From positions 1 through 53,578 of the forward strand of contig CALXKE010000011.1 of assembly GCA_944388805.1 (NCBI GenBank): 53,578 bases of DNA. Direction: 5' to 3'. The position numbers and the translations under genes were made by a program. Source of the stretch: an uncultured Clostridia bacterium. GTDB lineage: Bacteria > Bacillota > Clostridia > TANB77 > CAG-508. Shown one piece after another: positions 24,355-33,016 of this stretch (position 1 is the first letter of the stretch; each line of letters opens with the position of its first letter). Below the pieces are notes generated by a model. It ran no database searches and had not been told where the DNA came from. It was given only the letters and a program-made list of their open reading frames with translations.

Positions 24355-24849
24355 TTATATCGTTAAATCATTTTCATCTTTATATTCGATTGCTTTTCTA
24401 TATATCTCTTTTAAAACAACAATACCTATTCCAAATATTAGGAATATAATAGATATCGCTACATTTGCTAATGGATATATGATGAAAAATCCTTCTTGTA
24501 CTATTCCGACACCTAAATAAATAAGTAATACATTTATGGCATATATAACTCCTATTACAATAGAAGCCATGTAACTAACGCCTAACCTTTTTATATTTTT
24601 CTTTTCAAATGGATTTTCCTGTTTTAAAGTATTGAATATTTGTAAAAATGCAATAATCATAACTAATGCTGGTATAGCTGACAAATAAATCAAAATATAA
24701 GTTATGCTTAATAAATCTTTTGTAAAAAAGGATACATTACTTAGCACAAATATGCCACCTGCAATGATTGCAATGATACAAAGTACTAACAATACACATA
24801 AAAATAGCATAACAACTGCTGATAAACTTTTCTTCCCTAAAATTTTCAT
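24355..24849 (-). CDS. DUF2975 family membrane protein
   Basis: This is a 164-residue protein with four transmembrane helices, of the DUF2975 type. The characteristic short cytoplasmic loop QENPFEKKNIKRLG lies between helices 2 and 3. It pairs with the downstream HTH gene and may modulate it. The start codon is preceded by GGGGGA. It lies 12 bp after the DUF4153-like gene in the same direction. Confidence 0.8.
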   Translation of the reverse strand: MKILGKKSLSAVVMLFLCVLLVLCIIAIIAGGIFVLSNVSFFTKDLLSITYILIYLSAIPALVMIIAFLQIFNTLKQENPFEKKNIKRLGVSYMASIVIGVIYAINVLLIYLGVGIVQEGFFIIYPLANVAISIIFLIFGIGIVVLKEIYRKAIEYKDENDLTI

Positions 24850-24861
24850 AATTAATTCCCC

Positions 24862-26313
24862 CTACTGAATATTGATAAGTTCTTCTTTCGCTTTTATTTC
24901 AGATAAATTCGTTTCTTGCCAACTGGTTTCTGTATTCTGTAACGTTTCCTTTTCTTGAAGCAAATATTCTTTTACTCTTTTTGCTACTGTCTCATCTTTT
25001 GCATTTAACAATCGTTTGATTTGCGCAATAGCATCTGTTCCTGTATGATGAAACAAATACTCTAAATCAATTTCATTTTGTTCCTGATTTTCAAAATACC
25101 TATCCACATTTCGTTTTGCAATTGTGGATTCTATATTGGAAAAATTTAATATAACATACATAACAGTGACAATTCCTATTGACCATTTTAATATATCTAT
25201 CTTTTTGTCTAATATCCATAACCCTATTGGTAAAATCAAAATGAATTCTGTCACTAAAATGTAATAAACAAATAATCTTAAATAGGTATATCCATATGCT
25301 TTTTCATATAAATTCATTCTGAAAAATGCGGATAACAAAATAACAACTGTAAATAACAATGTCAAAATGGACATTCCTTTTGTATAATTACTTATATTCC
25401 CTTTATTGACTTTTGCAAGTATAATCATCACAATATTAATAAAAGATATGATCATTAATTGGAAAAAGCCTTGTCTTGCATATGTGGCATAATCAAAATC
25501 ATTTGTATTCATATTAGAAAATAAACTTGTAAATTGTATGATACTAAAAATCAAATAAAATATATTTAAAATGGTTAATATCATATTTATCGTCATTTTC
25601 TCTACATGAATGTCTATCATTTTTTCTTCACTTTCACTGTTAAACATGGTATCTTTTTTTAAAACATTTACAAAAAATCCTGAAAAAATAAAGAAAAATA
25701 TCATGATAATGCAAATTCTTAAACAGAACATCACAAAATTTTCTGCCATAAATATATGTTGAAATTCTCCAAAGATATTTTCAAATATATTGGCAAATAT
25801 ACTATCTGCTGACATTAATAGTATAAACACAATCAAGATAACTGGAATTCCATATATAAATGACTTTAATCCTTGTTTTAATTTTTCAGATTTCTCATTT
25901 TCGATTACTTCTTTTTTCTTAAATTTGTTTTTTAAGCTATCTATCACATCACTAATACTCTCAAAAGTTCCTGCTAACAATTCAATTGCCTTTACCAAAA
26001 ATTCTTGTATTTTAACATGTAATCTAGTTGCATATATACACATTATGATTGTTAGAAGCACCATCACTAGTACATTAATGGTTTGAAACAATATATTGTG
26101 ATAAACAAAATAGGTAGCACTTAATAGAATAATTGGAACTGCAAAAATAAATGCCTTTTTATTTTCTACTTTTTTATGTTTGTTCATTAAATATATGAAT
26201 CCTACTAAAAAAGAAATGACAAATAGCATAACTGAAATTCCTGGTTCCTGTCCCCAAAATAATATAGATTGTAATATACTAAGAATAATTCCACAAATAA
26301 AAATAGAACTCAT
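24862..26313 (-). CDS. DUF4153/DUF4173-like multi-pass membrane protein
   Basis: This is a 483-residue protein with about ten to twelve transmembrane helices and a C-terminal cytoplasmic tail of ~90 residues rich in Glu/Gln. It looks like the DUF4153/DUF4173 family (for example YATYARQGFFQLMIISFIN and NLYEKAYGYTYLRLFVYYIL). I use ATG at 26313 because AGGAGGG lies 7 nt upstream; the upstream extension to 26436 is highly charged, unlike the family, and would remove the gap to the next gene. Function unknown. It leads the HTH/DUF2975 unit. Confidence 0.78.
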   Translation of the reverse strand: MSSIFICGIILSILQSILFWGQEPGISVMLFVISFLVGFIYLMNKHKKVENKKAFIFAVPIILLSATYFVYHNILFQTINVLVMVLLTIIMCIYATRLHVKIQEFLVKAIELLAGTFESISDVIDSLKNKFKKKEVIENEKSEKLKQGLKSFIYGIPVILIVFILLMSADSIFANIFENIFGEFQHIFMAENFVMFCLRICIIMIFFFIFSGFFVNVLKKDTMFNSESEEKMIDIHVEKMTINMILTILNIFYLIFSIIQFTSLFSNMNTNDFDYATYARQGFFQLMIISFINIVMIILAKVNKGNISNYTKGMSILTLLFTVVILLSAFFRMNLYEKAYGYTYLRLFVYYILVTEFILILPIGLWILDKKIDILKWSIGIVTVMYVILNFSNIESTIAKRNVDRYFENQEQNEIDLEYLFHHTGTDAIAQIKRLLNAKDETVAKRVKEYLLQEKETLQNTETSWQETNLSEIKAKEELINIQ

Positions 26314-26432
26314 AAGTTTCCCTCCTATGGATTCTATTTTATTCTCATTTTTATCATTTGTCAATATTTTTTTATTGTTTTTCGATAATTTTCCATTTTT
26401 ATAATATATCTTAATTAAATAGATTTCTAATT

Positions 26433-26747
26433 TCATTGCATTTCCTGGATAAATTCTTCTATAGAAGCGATTTCTTTAACGCCTTTGCGTTCTTTTATTT
26501 CATTAAATAAATAATCTATATACAAATTAACAATATTCAAGAATTCTTGATTTTTTAAATCTTTTAATTCTTTTTTGCAAACATTTTGTTCAGCAAATTT
26601 ATGCAAGTTTTTTTTCATTGCCACAGTTTCTTCATTTAATGTATCTAATTTTAAAACAGATAATTCTTTTATGGAATAATAGTCTCCATTACTAACACAA
26701 GATATCACTTTTTTTAAATAATCTATATATTCTTCATTTTTTATCAT
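26433..26747 (-). CDS. Hypothetical protein
   Basis: This is a 104-residue protein, helical and charged, with no recognised domain (YIDYLKKVISCVSNGDYYSIKELSVLKLDTL). AGGTGGAG lies about 13 nt before the start, a long but usable spacing. It sits 119 bp upstream of the membrane protein gene on the same strand and divergently from the XRE gene at 26961, so it may be the first gene of that operon. Confidence 0.55.
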   Translation of the reverse strand: MIKNEEYIDYLKKVISCVSNGDYYSIKELSVLKLDTLNEETVAMKKNLHKFAEQNVCKKELKDLKNQEFLNIVNLYIDYLFNEIKERKGVKEIASIEEFIQEMQ

Positions 26748-26960
26748 TTCTAATTATTTCTCCACCTATTATTTTTCTTGTATAACTTTTAGTTATACAT
26801 TGCGTTTAAATCAATATTATCATTAGTACTTTTATTTTTCAAGTTTTTTAGAATTTTTTAGAATATTTTTATTATTTTTTTCTTATATTATTACTGTGTT
26901 TTATGTTAGCTCTCAGCTTGTTATACTTATAATAATACTTTTCAATTATGGAGGAATAAA

Positions 26961-27302
26961 ATGAATTCTATCTCAAAAAGTGATATTGATAAAACATTTG
27001 GAAAAATTTTAAAAGATTTTAGAGTGAAAAATGGCTATACACAAGAAATTATGGCAGAAAAACTTGGAATCTCTTTAAAATATATATCTAGAATTGAAAA
27101 TGGATATAGTGGAATTAAAACCATGACTTTGATTAATTATATGGATATTTTAGGTATTACTCCTAATACTATTTTTAAGGAGCTTATGACAAATCAAGAC
27201 ATTATCAAACAAATTGAAATATCTGAAAAATTAAACCAACTTTCAGAAGAAAAACTTAATTTTGTTGATAATATGATTGATTTATTAATTAATTTTAAAT
27301 AG
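26961..27302 (+). CDS. XRE-family HTH regulator
   Basis: This is a 113-residue protein with an N-terminal Cro/C1 HTH at ~12-70 (LKDFRVKNGYTQEIMAEKLGISLKYISRIENGYSG) and a short helical C-terminus (ISEKLNQLSEEKLNFVDNMIDLLINF) typical of small dimeric regulators. GGAGG lies 7 nt before ATG. Divergent from the minus-strand block, which it may regulate. Confidence 0.85.
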   Translation: MNSISKSDIDKTFGKILKDFRVKNGYTQEIMAEKLGISLKYISRIENGYSGIKTMTLINYMDILGITPNTIFKELMTNQDIIKQIEISEKLNQLSEEKLNFVDNMIDLLINFK

Positions 27303-27341
27303 ATTTCTTTTTATTAAATTATATATTTTTAGTTAAAATTT

Positions 27342-27374
27342 AGAGGTTACAAATATACTTTTGTAACCTCTTTT
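27342..27374. terminator. Bidirectional terminator
   Basis: A 12-bp stem AGAGGTTACAAA / TTTGTAACCTCT with a 6-nt loop and a following T-rich stretch lies between two convergent genes. Confidence 0.8.
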
Positions 27375-27382
27375 ATTTCATT

Positions 27383-28777
27383 TTATGCATTCCAAAATGC
27401 TTTATAAGTCTTATATGCAGAATAAACATCATACTTACTTGTTACTTCATAAGGTGCATGCATTGATAATACTGGAACACCACAATCAATAACATCTGCT
27501 CCTTTATTGGCAATGATATAGGCAATTGTACCTCCACCACCAATATCTACCCTTCCAAGTTCTGCAATTTGATAATGAATATCATGGTTTTCTAATACAT
27601 TTCTTACCCATGCTACATATTCAGCATTCGCATCAGAAGCACCTGATTTTCCTCTAGCTCCTGTATATTTATTCAAGCTAATGCCTTTTCCTAAAAATCC
27701 TGCATTCGTTGTATCTGATACAGAAGCATAAATTGGATCAAAACCTGCATCTACATCTGAAGATAACATTTTTGAAAAACAAAATACTTTATCTAAAAGA
27801 TTTGGTCTATTGACACCCAATTTGTTTAATATTTCTGAGATAAAGAAATCAAACATATGTGATTCCATACCTGTATTTCCCATACTTCCGATTTCTTCTT
27901 TATCAGATAATATACATATAGCTGTATTTTTTACATTTTCTAATTCCATCATCGCTGCCAATGATGTATATGCACATACTTTATCATCTTGACCATATGC
28001 TGCTACCATACTTTCGTCAAATCCTAAACTTCTAGCTTTAAATGCTGGTACCAATTCAATTTCTGAGCTTTTTAAGTCTGCTTCTGTGATACCATATTTT
28101 TGGTTTAATATATTTAAAATATTTAATTTTACTTGGTCTTTTCCCTTTTCTCCATAAGGAATGCTTCCTATTAAAAGATTTAAATCTTCCCCATCAATTC
28201 CATTTTTTAGCTTTTTCTCCATTTGGTCTTGTGCTAGATGTGGTAATAAATCTGTAATTGTAAAGATTGGATCATTTTCATCTTCTCCAATACAAATATC
28301 TATAGATTCTCCATTTGCTTTTACAATTGTTCCATGGATACTTAATGGAATGGTTGTCCATTGATATTTTTTAATTCCACCATAATAATGGGTATTAAAA
28401 TATGCCATTTCTGTATCTTCATATAAAGGATTTGGTTTTAAATCTAATCTTGGTGAATCTACATGTGAACCAATAATATGTAATCCTTTTTCAATACTTT
28501 CTGTTCCGATAACAGCTAAATACATGCTTTTATTTCTATTAACAAAATATATTTTATCCCCTGGTTTTAAAGTATCAAACTCCATGATATCTCTAAATCC
28601 ATTTTCGTCAGCAAGTTTTCTTGCCATTTTTATAAATTCTCTTTCTGTTTTGGCTTGATTTAAGAAATCCATATATCCTTTTGAAAAATCAAATATGTTT
28701 TTCTTTTCTTCTTCATTTACTGAAAGCCATCCATTCTCCTTTTTATCAAAAAGTTTTTCCTTTAGTTCTTCACTCAT
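27383..28777 (-). CDS. M18 family zinc aminopeptidase
   Basis: This is a 464-residue cytosolic metallo-aminopeptidase of the aspartyl-aminopeptidase type. The two-metal site is visible: GSHVDSPRLD (first His and Asp), SDKEEIGSMG (Glu pair), SDVDAG (Asp) and SMHAPYEV (last His). Such enzymes form large oligomers that trim N-terminal acidic or other residues from peptides. Length and motif order are normal for the family. Single gene; a 183-bp palindromic repeat sits between it and the divergent oxidoreductase gene. Confidence 0.92.
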   Translation of the reverse strand: MSEELKEKLFDKKENGWLSVNEEEKKNIFDFSKGYMDFLNQAKTEREFIKMARKLADENGFRDIMEFDTLKPGDKIYFVNRNKSMYLAVIGTESIEKGLHIIGSHVDSPRLDLKPNPLYEDTEMAYFNTHYYGGIKKYQWTTIPLSIHGTIVKANGESIDICIGEDENDPIFTITDLLPHLAQDQMEKKLKNGIDGEDLNLLIGSIPYGEKGKDQVKLNILNILNQKYGITEADLKSSEIELVPAFKARSLGFDESMVAAYGQDDKVCAYTSLAAMMELENVKNTAICILSDKEEIGSMGNTGMESHMFDFFISEILNKLGVNRPNLLDKVFCFSKMLSSDVDAGFDPIYASVSDTTNAGFLGKGISLNKYTGARGKSGASDANAEYVAWVRNVLENHDIHYQIAELGRVDIGGGGTIAYIIANKGADVIDCGVPVLSMHAPYEVTSKYDVYSAYKTYKAFWNA

Positions 28778-28931
28778 ACTTATACCATTCCTTTCTTTCT
28801 CTAGGAATCAAATTATTTTTATTTGATTTCTCCTATGTATTATTTTTTCTTTCACAGTATATCATGATATTATTCATTTTTCCACTATTTTTGTAATTTA
28901 TTCCAAAAATTTGGATATACTATAATTACAT

Positions 28932-29114
28932 TTCAGTGTCCAATTCCTAGGAGAGATATATATTATATTTTAAGCGGGTTTCGTGGGGACCGACACGCTA
29001 CATACTCTTAATAAATCAGCGACAGTCCCGTGGGAGCTGATTTGATTAGAGTATGTAAAGTGTTGGGATAGCGAAAAATATAATATATATCTCTCCTAGG
29101 AATTGGACACTGAA
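28932..29114. repeat. 183-bp palindromic structured repeat, copy 2
   Basis: Same architecture as copy 1 (23262-23446): perfect 40-bp arms (28932-28971 and 29075-29114) and a 103-nt core with only two adjacent base differences from copy 1. Arms differ from copy 1 at five positions, all with the matching change in the opposite arm. It lies in the shared upstream region of the aminopeptidase and the FAD/Rieske gene, ending 34 bp before the latter's start codon, so it could influence expression of either. Confidence 0.9.
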
Positions 29115-29148
29115 CTACAAGATAGTATATTAAGAAAGGTGGAATTTT

Positions 29149-30645
29149 ATGAATTCTTTATGGATAGATTCTGCAAAAGGAGCTTCAAAATTTGAAACTT
29201 TAGATAAAAATTTAGAAGCTGATATTTGTATTATCGGAGCAGGTATCTTTGGAATGACCTGTGGCTATTATCTAAGTCACTTAGGTTTTAAAGTCGTTAT
29301 CATTGATAAAAATAATTTGGCTGGTACAACGAGTTTCACAACTGGTAAAATCACCAGTCAACATGGTTTATTTTATTCTTATCTGAACACTTCTTATGAT
29401 ATGCATTTTGCTAAAGATTATTTAGAAGTAAACGAAAAAGCTATTAAAAATATGGAAAGCATTATTAACAAAGAACAGATTGATTGTGATTTTGAAATAC
29501 AAAATAGTTATATATATACAACCAAAAAAGAAGAAGTAACATTATTAGAAAAAGAACAAAAAGTTTTGGAAAGTTTAGATTATCATGCAGAATTAACGAA
29601 AAATGTTTCTTTACCATTTGAAGTGGAAAGTGCTTTATGTTTTAAAAATCAAGCAAAATTTAATCCTTTAAAATATATTTTAGGATTATCGAAAACCATT
29701 ATTGAAAAAAATGGACAAATTTATACAAATACCATTGCAGTTGATATTGAAAAAGATAAGAAAAATTATGTGGTTTATACAGATAATGGCAAAATGATAA
29801 AAGCAAAACATGTTATTATGGCAACACGATATCCTTTTATGAATGTCCCTGGATTTTATTTTTCGAAATTATATCAATCCACTTCTTATATCATTGCTTT
29901 AGATACAAAAAAAGAATCATTAAAAGATATGTATATTAATGTTTCCTCTCCTATTTACTCTTTTAGAACAGCAAAATTTAATGGAAAAGATATTTTATTA
30001 TTAGCAAGTGGCAATAGTAAAACTGGTCATAATTATTCTCAAGAAAATCCTTATGACACCTTAAAAAATTTTGCTAAACAATATTATCCAGATTGTGATG
30101 TTTTATATGAATGGAGTAGTGAAGATTGTATCTCTTTAGATAAACTTCCTTACATCGGTAAATATTCTAGTCTATTACCTAATGTATATGTAGGAACTGG
30201 ATTTAAAAAATGGGGCATGACACTTTCTAATGTTGCTGCTAATTTAATTGTTGATGAAATTTGTGAAAGAAAAAATCCTTATGCCTATTTATTTGATTCT
30301 ACCAGATTTGGTTTATTTAAAAATTTTGATGAAGTAAAAAACATGGTTGTGGATTCAACAAATTCTTTATTATTAAATAAATTAAAATCTTCAGATGCTT
30401 CTTTAGAAAATATAAAACCAAATTCTGGAGATATTATTGAACTTGATGGAAAAAAAGTTGGCATTTACAGAGATAAAGAAAATCAAATCCATGCCATCAA
30501 TCCAATTTGTACGCACTTAGGATGTTTACTTACCTGGAATGATATTGATAAAACTTGGGATTGCCCTTGCCATGGCTCTCGCTATGATGCCATGGGTAAG
30601 AATCTATATGGACCTGCCTTTAAAGATTTAGAAATTTATCAATAA
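29149..30645 (+). CDS. FAD-dependent oxidoreductase with C-terminal Rieske domain
   Basis: This is a 498-residue protein. The N-terminal FAD-binding Rossmann fold has ADICIIGAGIFGMTCGYYLSHLG followed by an acidic end (VVIIDKNN); the DAO-type domain extends to ~385. A linker leads to a Rieske [2Fe-2S] domain at ~410-498 with Cys-Thr-His-Leu-Gly-Cys and Cys-Pro-Cys-His-Gly-Ser, all four ligands present. Such fusions are known in Firmicutes; the substrate is unknown. The domain makes sense as an internal electron path between flavin and the iron-sulfur cluster. Confidence 0.9.
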   Translation: MNSLWIDSAKGASKFETLDKNLEADICIIGAGIFGMTCGYYLSHLGFKVVIIDKNNLAGTTSFTTGKITSQHGLFYSYLNTSYDMHFAKDYLEVNEKAIKNMESIINKEQIDCDFEIQNSYIYTTKKEEVTLLEKEQKVLESLDYHAELTKNVSLPFEVESALCFKNQAKFNPLKYILGLSKTIIEKNGQIYTNTIAVDIEKDKKNYVVYTDNGKMIKAKHVIMATRYPFMNVPGFYFSKLYQSTSYIIALDTKKESLKDMYINVSSPIYSFRTAKFNGKDILLLASGNSKTGHNYSQENPYDTLKNFAKQYYPDCDVLYEWSSEDCISLDKLPYIGKYSSLLPNVYVGTGFKKWGMTLSNVAANLIVDEICERKNPYAYLFDSTRFGLFKNFDEVKNMVVDSTNSLLLNKLKSSDASLENIKPNSGDIIELDGKKVGIYRDKENQIHAINPICTHLGCLLTWNDIDKTWDCPCHGSRYDAMGKNLYGPAFKDLEIYQ

Positions 30646-30739
30646 ATTTATGCTTTTAGATAATTTTTTTCTCGCAAATTTCTTTATCAATTTCTTTTGT
30701 AATATTTTATAGAAATTTGTTGTTTTTTATGTTTTTTTA

Positions 30740-30768
30740 TTGACTTGTTTTCTTTTATTTGCTACAAT
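30740..30768 (+). promoter_or_regulatory. Orphan sigma-A promoter
   Basis: TTGACT (30740-30745), exactly 17 bp, TACAAT (30763-30768). No ORF with a ribosome binding site follows before the terminator at 30824-30864. Confidence 0.65.
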
Positions 30769-30774
30769 ACCAGT

Positions 30775-30864
30775 AATAAATCATATATTTATATATCGAT
30801 TTATTAAATTATTTTTTGTTTATGAACTAGATTTCTCCTATAACAGTAATCTAGTTCTTTTTTT
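30775..30864 (+). ncRNA. Candidate small RNA (~90 nt)
   Basis: This is the transcript predicted between the orphan promoter and a strong terminator with a 10-bp stem (GAACTAGATT / AATCTAGTTC) and seven Ts. The terminator loop carries TTTCTCCTATAA, a pyrimidine-rich anti-Shine-Dalgarno-like sequence that could pair with ribosome binding sites. It is not a known RNA family as far as I can tell. It could instead be the late terminator of the oxidoreductase mRNA. Confidence 0.45.
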
Positions 30865-30896
30865 ATGCCTTTTTGTCTCATAGAGTTCGTTTGTCA

Positions 30897-31002
30897 GTGC
30901 GACATTTTTTGTCGCATTAGGTTCGCTTTTGTTTGCGACATCTTGCAGCGCATAATCATACAAAATGTCGCATAAGAATCTAATCCCTATGCGACATTTT
31001 TT
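30897..31002. repeat. Cluster of five GCGACA inverted/direct repeats
   Basis: GCGACA occurs at 30899, 30935 and 30991, and TGTCGC at 30910 and 30966. Two hairpins result: TGCGACA-loop-TGTCGCA and ATGTCGCATA-loop-TATGCGACAT, the latter flanked by T and A runs. The second serves as terminator of the minus-strand gene ending at 31012. Nothing else is coded between 30865 and 31011. Confidence 0.6.
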
Positions 31003-31011
31003 CATTCAAAT

Positions 31012-31620
31012 TTATTCTTTTACTGATTTCTTTTCTAATTTATAAATAATAAAAGATAAAATAACACCTAATGTAGCTGTAATCAATTGTGTTGTACTCA
31101 TAGCTGTTTGTAAGTTTGAAACTAATTTCTCTGGGAAAACACCAAAAGCATTTAAAATTCCAAAGAATGCGAATATAATAGCTACTTTTACAACAACACC
31201 TACAACGCCTGCTAAGAAATAATGTTTATTTTTTCCTAACATGATAAATTTATATGCATATACTAATGCAAAATTTCCCACCCATATTGCTGGTATCATA
31301 TATACCATATATGTAGAAGCTGTTCCAAATACATATCCACTTAATACTGTAGAAATACTTGGCATTGTGACAACTCCAAGAATTTTAGCCCAACCTTTTA
31401 AATTGATTGCTGTTGTGACTAAAGCCATATTGACAATTGTTCCAATAATCAATTGAGAATTACTTGCTATCACACTTGTTGCTCCAAATAATTTTGTAAT
31501 AAGCTGTCCTAAGAATGTTGGAACTAATAAGGCAATTAAAAATATAATGATTGTTTGTGCTATATCAGCACCTTTTGAAAAATCGGTTATTCTTTTATTA
31601 ATAACACTTTCATTCTCCAT
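31012..31620 (-). CDS. Membrane protein associated with iron-only hydrogenase system
   Basis: This is a 202-residue protein with about six transmembrane helices (for example VTMPSISTVLSGYVFGTASTYMVYMIPAIWVGNFALVYAYKF). Proteins of this kind are often labelled iron hydrogenase in databases although they have no cluster-binding cysteines; the label comes from their genomic association. Fifty-three bp upstream on the same strand lies the TM1266-type hydrogenase regulator, which supports the association. It might be a small transporter; function unproven. GGAGGAG lies before the start. Confidence 0.65.
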   Translation of the reverse strand: MENESVINKRITDFSKGADIAQTIIIFLIALLVPTFLGQLITKLFGATSVIASNSQLIIGTIVNMALVTTAINLKGWAKILGVVTMPSISTVLSGYVFGTASTYMVYMIPAIWVGNFALVYAYKFIMLGKNKHYFLAGVVGVVVKVAIIFAFFGILNAFGVFPEKLVSNLQTAMSTTQLITATLGVILSFIIYKLEKKSVKE

Positions 31621-31673
31621 TTTAAACTCCTCCTTTTATAGAAATAGAGCTTTAAAATAAGAATATATCTTTA

Positions 31674-31919
31674 CTATACATTGGAATAAATCACTTTACT
31701 TGTAATTCCAGAAAGTTTACCTATTTTTCCTGATAAAGTGTTTATTTCATCTTGTGGTGCATCTACGATAATATTAATAATATTGATAGATTTTTTAGGA
31801 TATGGCATCCCCATTCTTCCTATAATCCATTTTGAATACTCATGTAAAATAGAGTTTAGTTTTTCTACTTCGTCCTTTTTTTCTAATATTATTCCTATTA
31901 TGGCAACCCTTGTATCCAT
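31674..31919 (-). CDS. TM1266-family iron-only hydrogenase system putative regulator
   Basis: This is an 81-residue ACT/ferredoxin-like protein with the family landmarks RVAIIGIILEKKDEVEKLNSILHEYS, IIGRMGMPYP and INIIVDAPQDEINTLSGKIGKL. It belongs to a family found with [FeFe]-hydrogenase maturation genes; binding of a small metabolite is presumed. GGAGG lies 5 nt before ATG. No hydrogenase or HydE/F/G gene is in the window. Confidence 0.87.
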   Translation of the reverse strand: MDTRVAIIGIILEKKDEVEKLNSILHEYSKWIIGRMGMPYPKKSINIINIIVDAPQDEINTLSGKIGKLSGITSKVIYSNV

Positions 31920-32086
31920 GATTTCCTCCTAAAATTATGTTCATACTTCTACTTCAATAATATTTTAGTATCAGAAATTTTTAAATACTTTGCTATAAAG
32001 ATATTCTTACTAGCTCAGTCCGTTGTTATTATATCATATTCATGAATTTTTTCAATATTTTTCTTTAATAGATTTTTTTATTTTTA

Positions 32087-32115
32087 TTGATTTTAGAACT
32101 AATGTTTTGTATAAT
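32087..32115 (+). promoter_or_regulatory. Promoter of PemK/MazF-like gene
   Basis: TTGATT, 17-bp spacer, TATAAT, 48 bp before the TTG start. The 240 bp between 31920 and the start hold no other gene. Confidence 0.6.
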
Positions 32116-32162
32116 AGTTTTGATTATATGTTTTAAAAAATAATTCAAGGAGAGTGTTGTTA

Positions 32163-32872
32163 TTGAATCAAAAACAAGTTGTTGAAAATAGAACTCTATA
32201 TATAAACACCCTATCTCATAAACAAATGGCATTAAATCAACTAGATGCACTATTAACTTATCATATCGATAATAATAATTTAAAAAAAGCAAATTTACTT
32301 TCATATTGGTTTGAAGACTTTGCAAAATATAATTTAGCAGAAGAAACTTTTAATCCTAAACTTTTGAAAAAATATAAACGTGGTAGTATTATAAAAGCAA
32401 ACTTAGGTTTTAATGTGGGTAATGAAGAAGGTGGATTACATTACTGTATTGTATTAGATAAAGCTAATGCTTTATCATCTGGTACATTGACAGTAATTCC
32501 TTTAACATCCATAAAAGAAAATAAAAAATATAATAATTCTACTCTTAACTTAGGAAATGAAGTTTATTTGAATTTAAAAAAAATATGTGATAATATGTCT
32601 CAAAAATTATCTGAGGAATATGAAAATATATGGAAACTTCCAGCAGAAAAAGTAGAGCAATTTAATGTTGCTTTCAAATATATAAAAAAGTAGAAAAAGA
32701 AATATCAAAAATGAAAAAAGGTAGTATAGCTTTAGTATCTCAAATTACCACAATTAGCAAGCCAAGAATATATGACCCCAAAAATTCTTCTGATATCCTT
32801 TCCAATTTAAGAGTTTCTAACCACACTTTAGATTTGATTGATTCAAAAATTAAAGAGCTTTTTCTAAAATAA
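32163..32872 (+). CDS. PemK/MazF-family toxin-like protein, needs -1 frameshift
   Basis: TTG at 32163 has AAGGAGA 9 nt upstream. The zero frame runs to TAG at 32691-32693 (176 residues) with an N-terminal helical region (~1-70) and the PemK/MazF fold start KKYKRGSIIKANLGF...GGLHYCIVLDK...TVIPLTS. The rest of the family fold (GSIALVSQITTISKPRIYDP, then LIDSKIKELF) continues in the -1 frame to TAA at 32870-32872. Exactly at the junction is A_AAA_AAG (32684-32690), a canonical -1 slippery heptamer, directly before the stop. Slipping there yields a 236-residue protein with normal domain continuity. It may be programmed frameshifting, slippage in the A-run, or a simple inactivating indel. No partner antitoxin gene is adjacent. 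Confidence 0.75.
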
Positions 32873-32884
32873 TCTACATAATAT

Positions 32885-32914
32885 TTGACAAAATTGCATA
32901 TTATATATTATAAT
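32885..32914 (+). promoter_or_regulatory. Strong orphan promoter
   Basis: TTGACA (32885-32890), 18 bp, TATAAT (32909-32914), both consensus. Confidence 0.7.
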
Positions 32915-32919
32915 AAAGT

Positions 32920-33007
32920 CATAACTCAGCAGTGCAATATCTTTGATGTTAGTACCTGCAATATAGAAGACTTTATGAGTGGTTCTTTGCAACCACTCTT
33001 TATTTTT
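32920..33007 (+). ncRNA. Candidate small RNA (~88 nt)
   Basis: A consensus promoter is followed after ~60 nt by a terminator with stem GAGTGGTT / AACCACTC and TTTATTTTT. There is no ribosome binding site or ORF inside. Within the transcript TGCAATAT occurs twice, and GCAG/CTGC can pair. I do not recognise an RNA family; it is not tmRNA, RNase P or SRP RNA. Confidence 0.5.
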
Positions 33008-33016
33008 CATTTTTAG

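Noticed and set aside
24862..26436. Longer start for the DUF4153-like gene
   Set aside because: AGGAGGG 7 nt before ATG 26313 fixes the start. The extra 41 residues are charged, non-conserved in style and abut the next gene.
32920..33007. Known riboswitch, SRP RNA or 6S RNA
   Set aside because: None of the conserved motifs of these families that I know could be found, and no gene follows on the plus strand.
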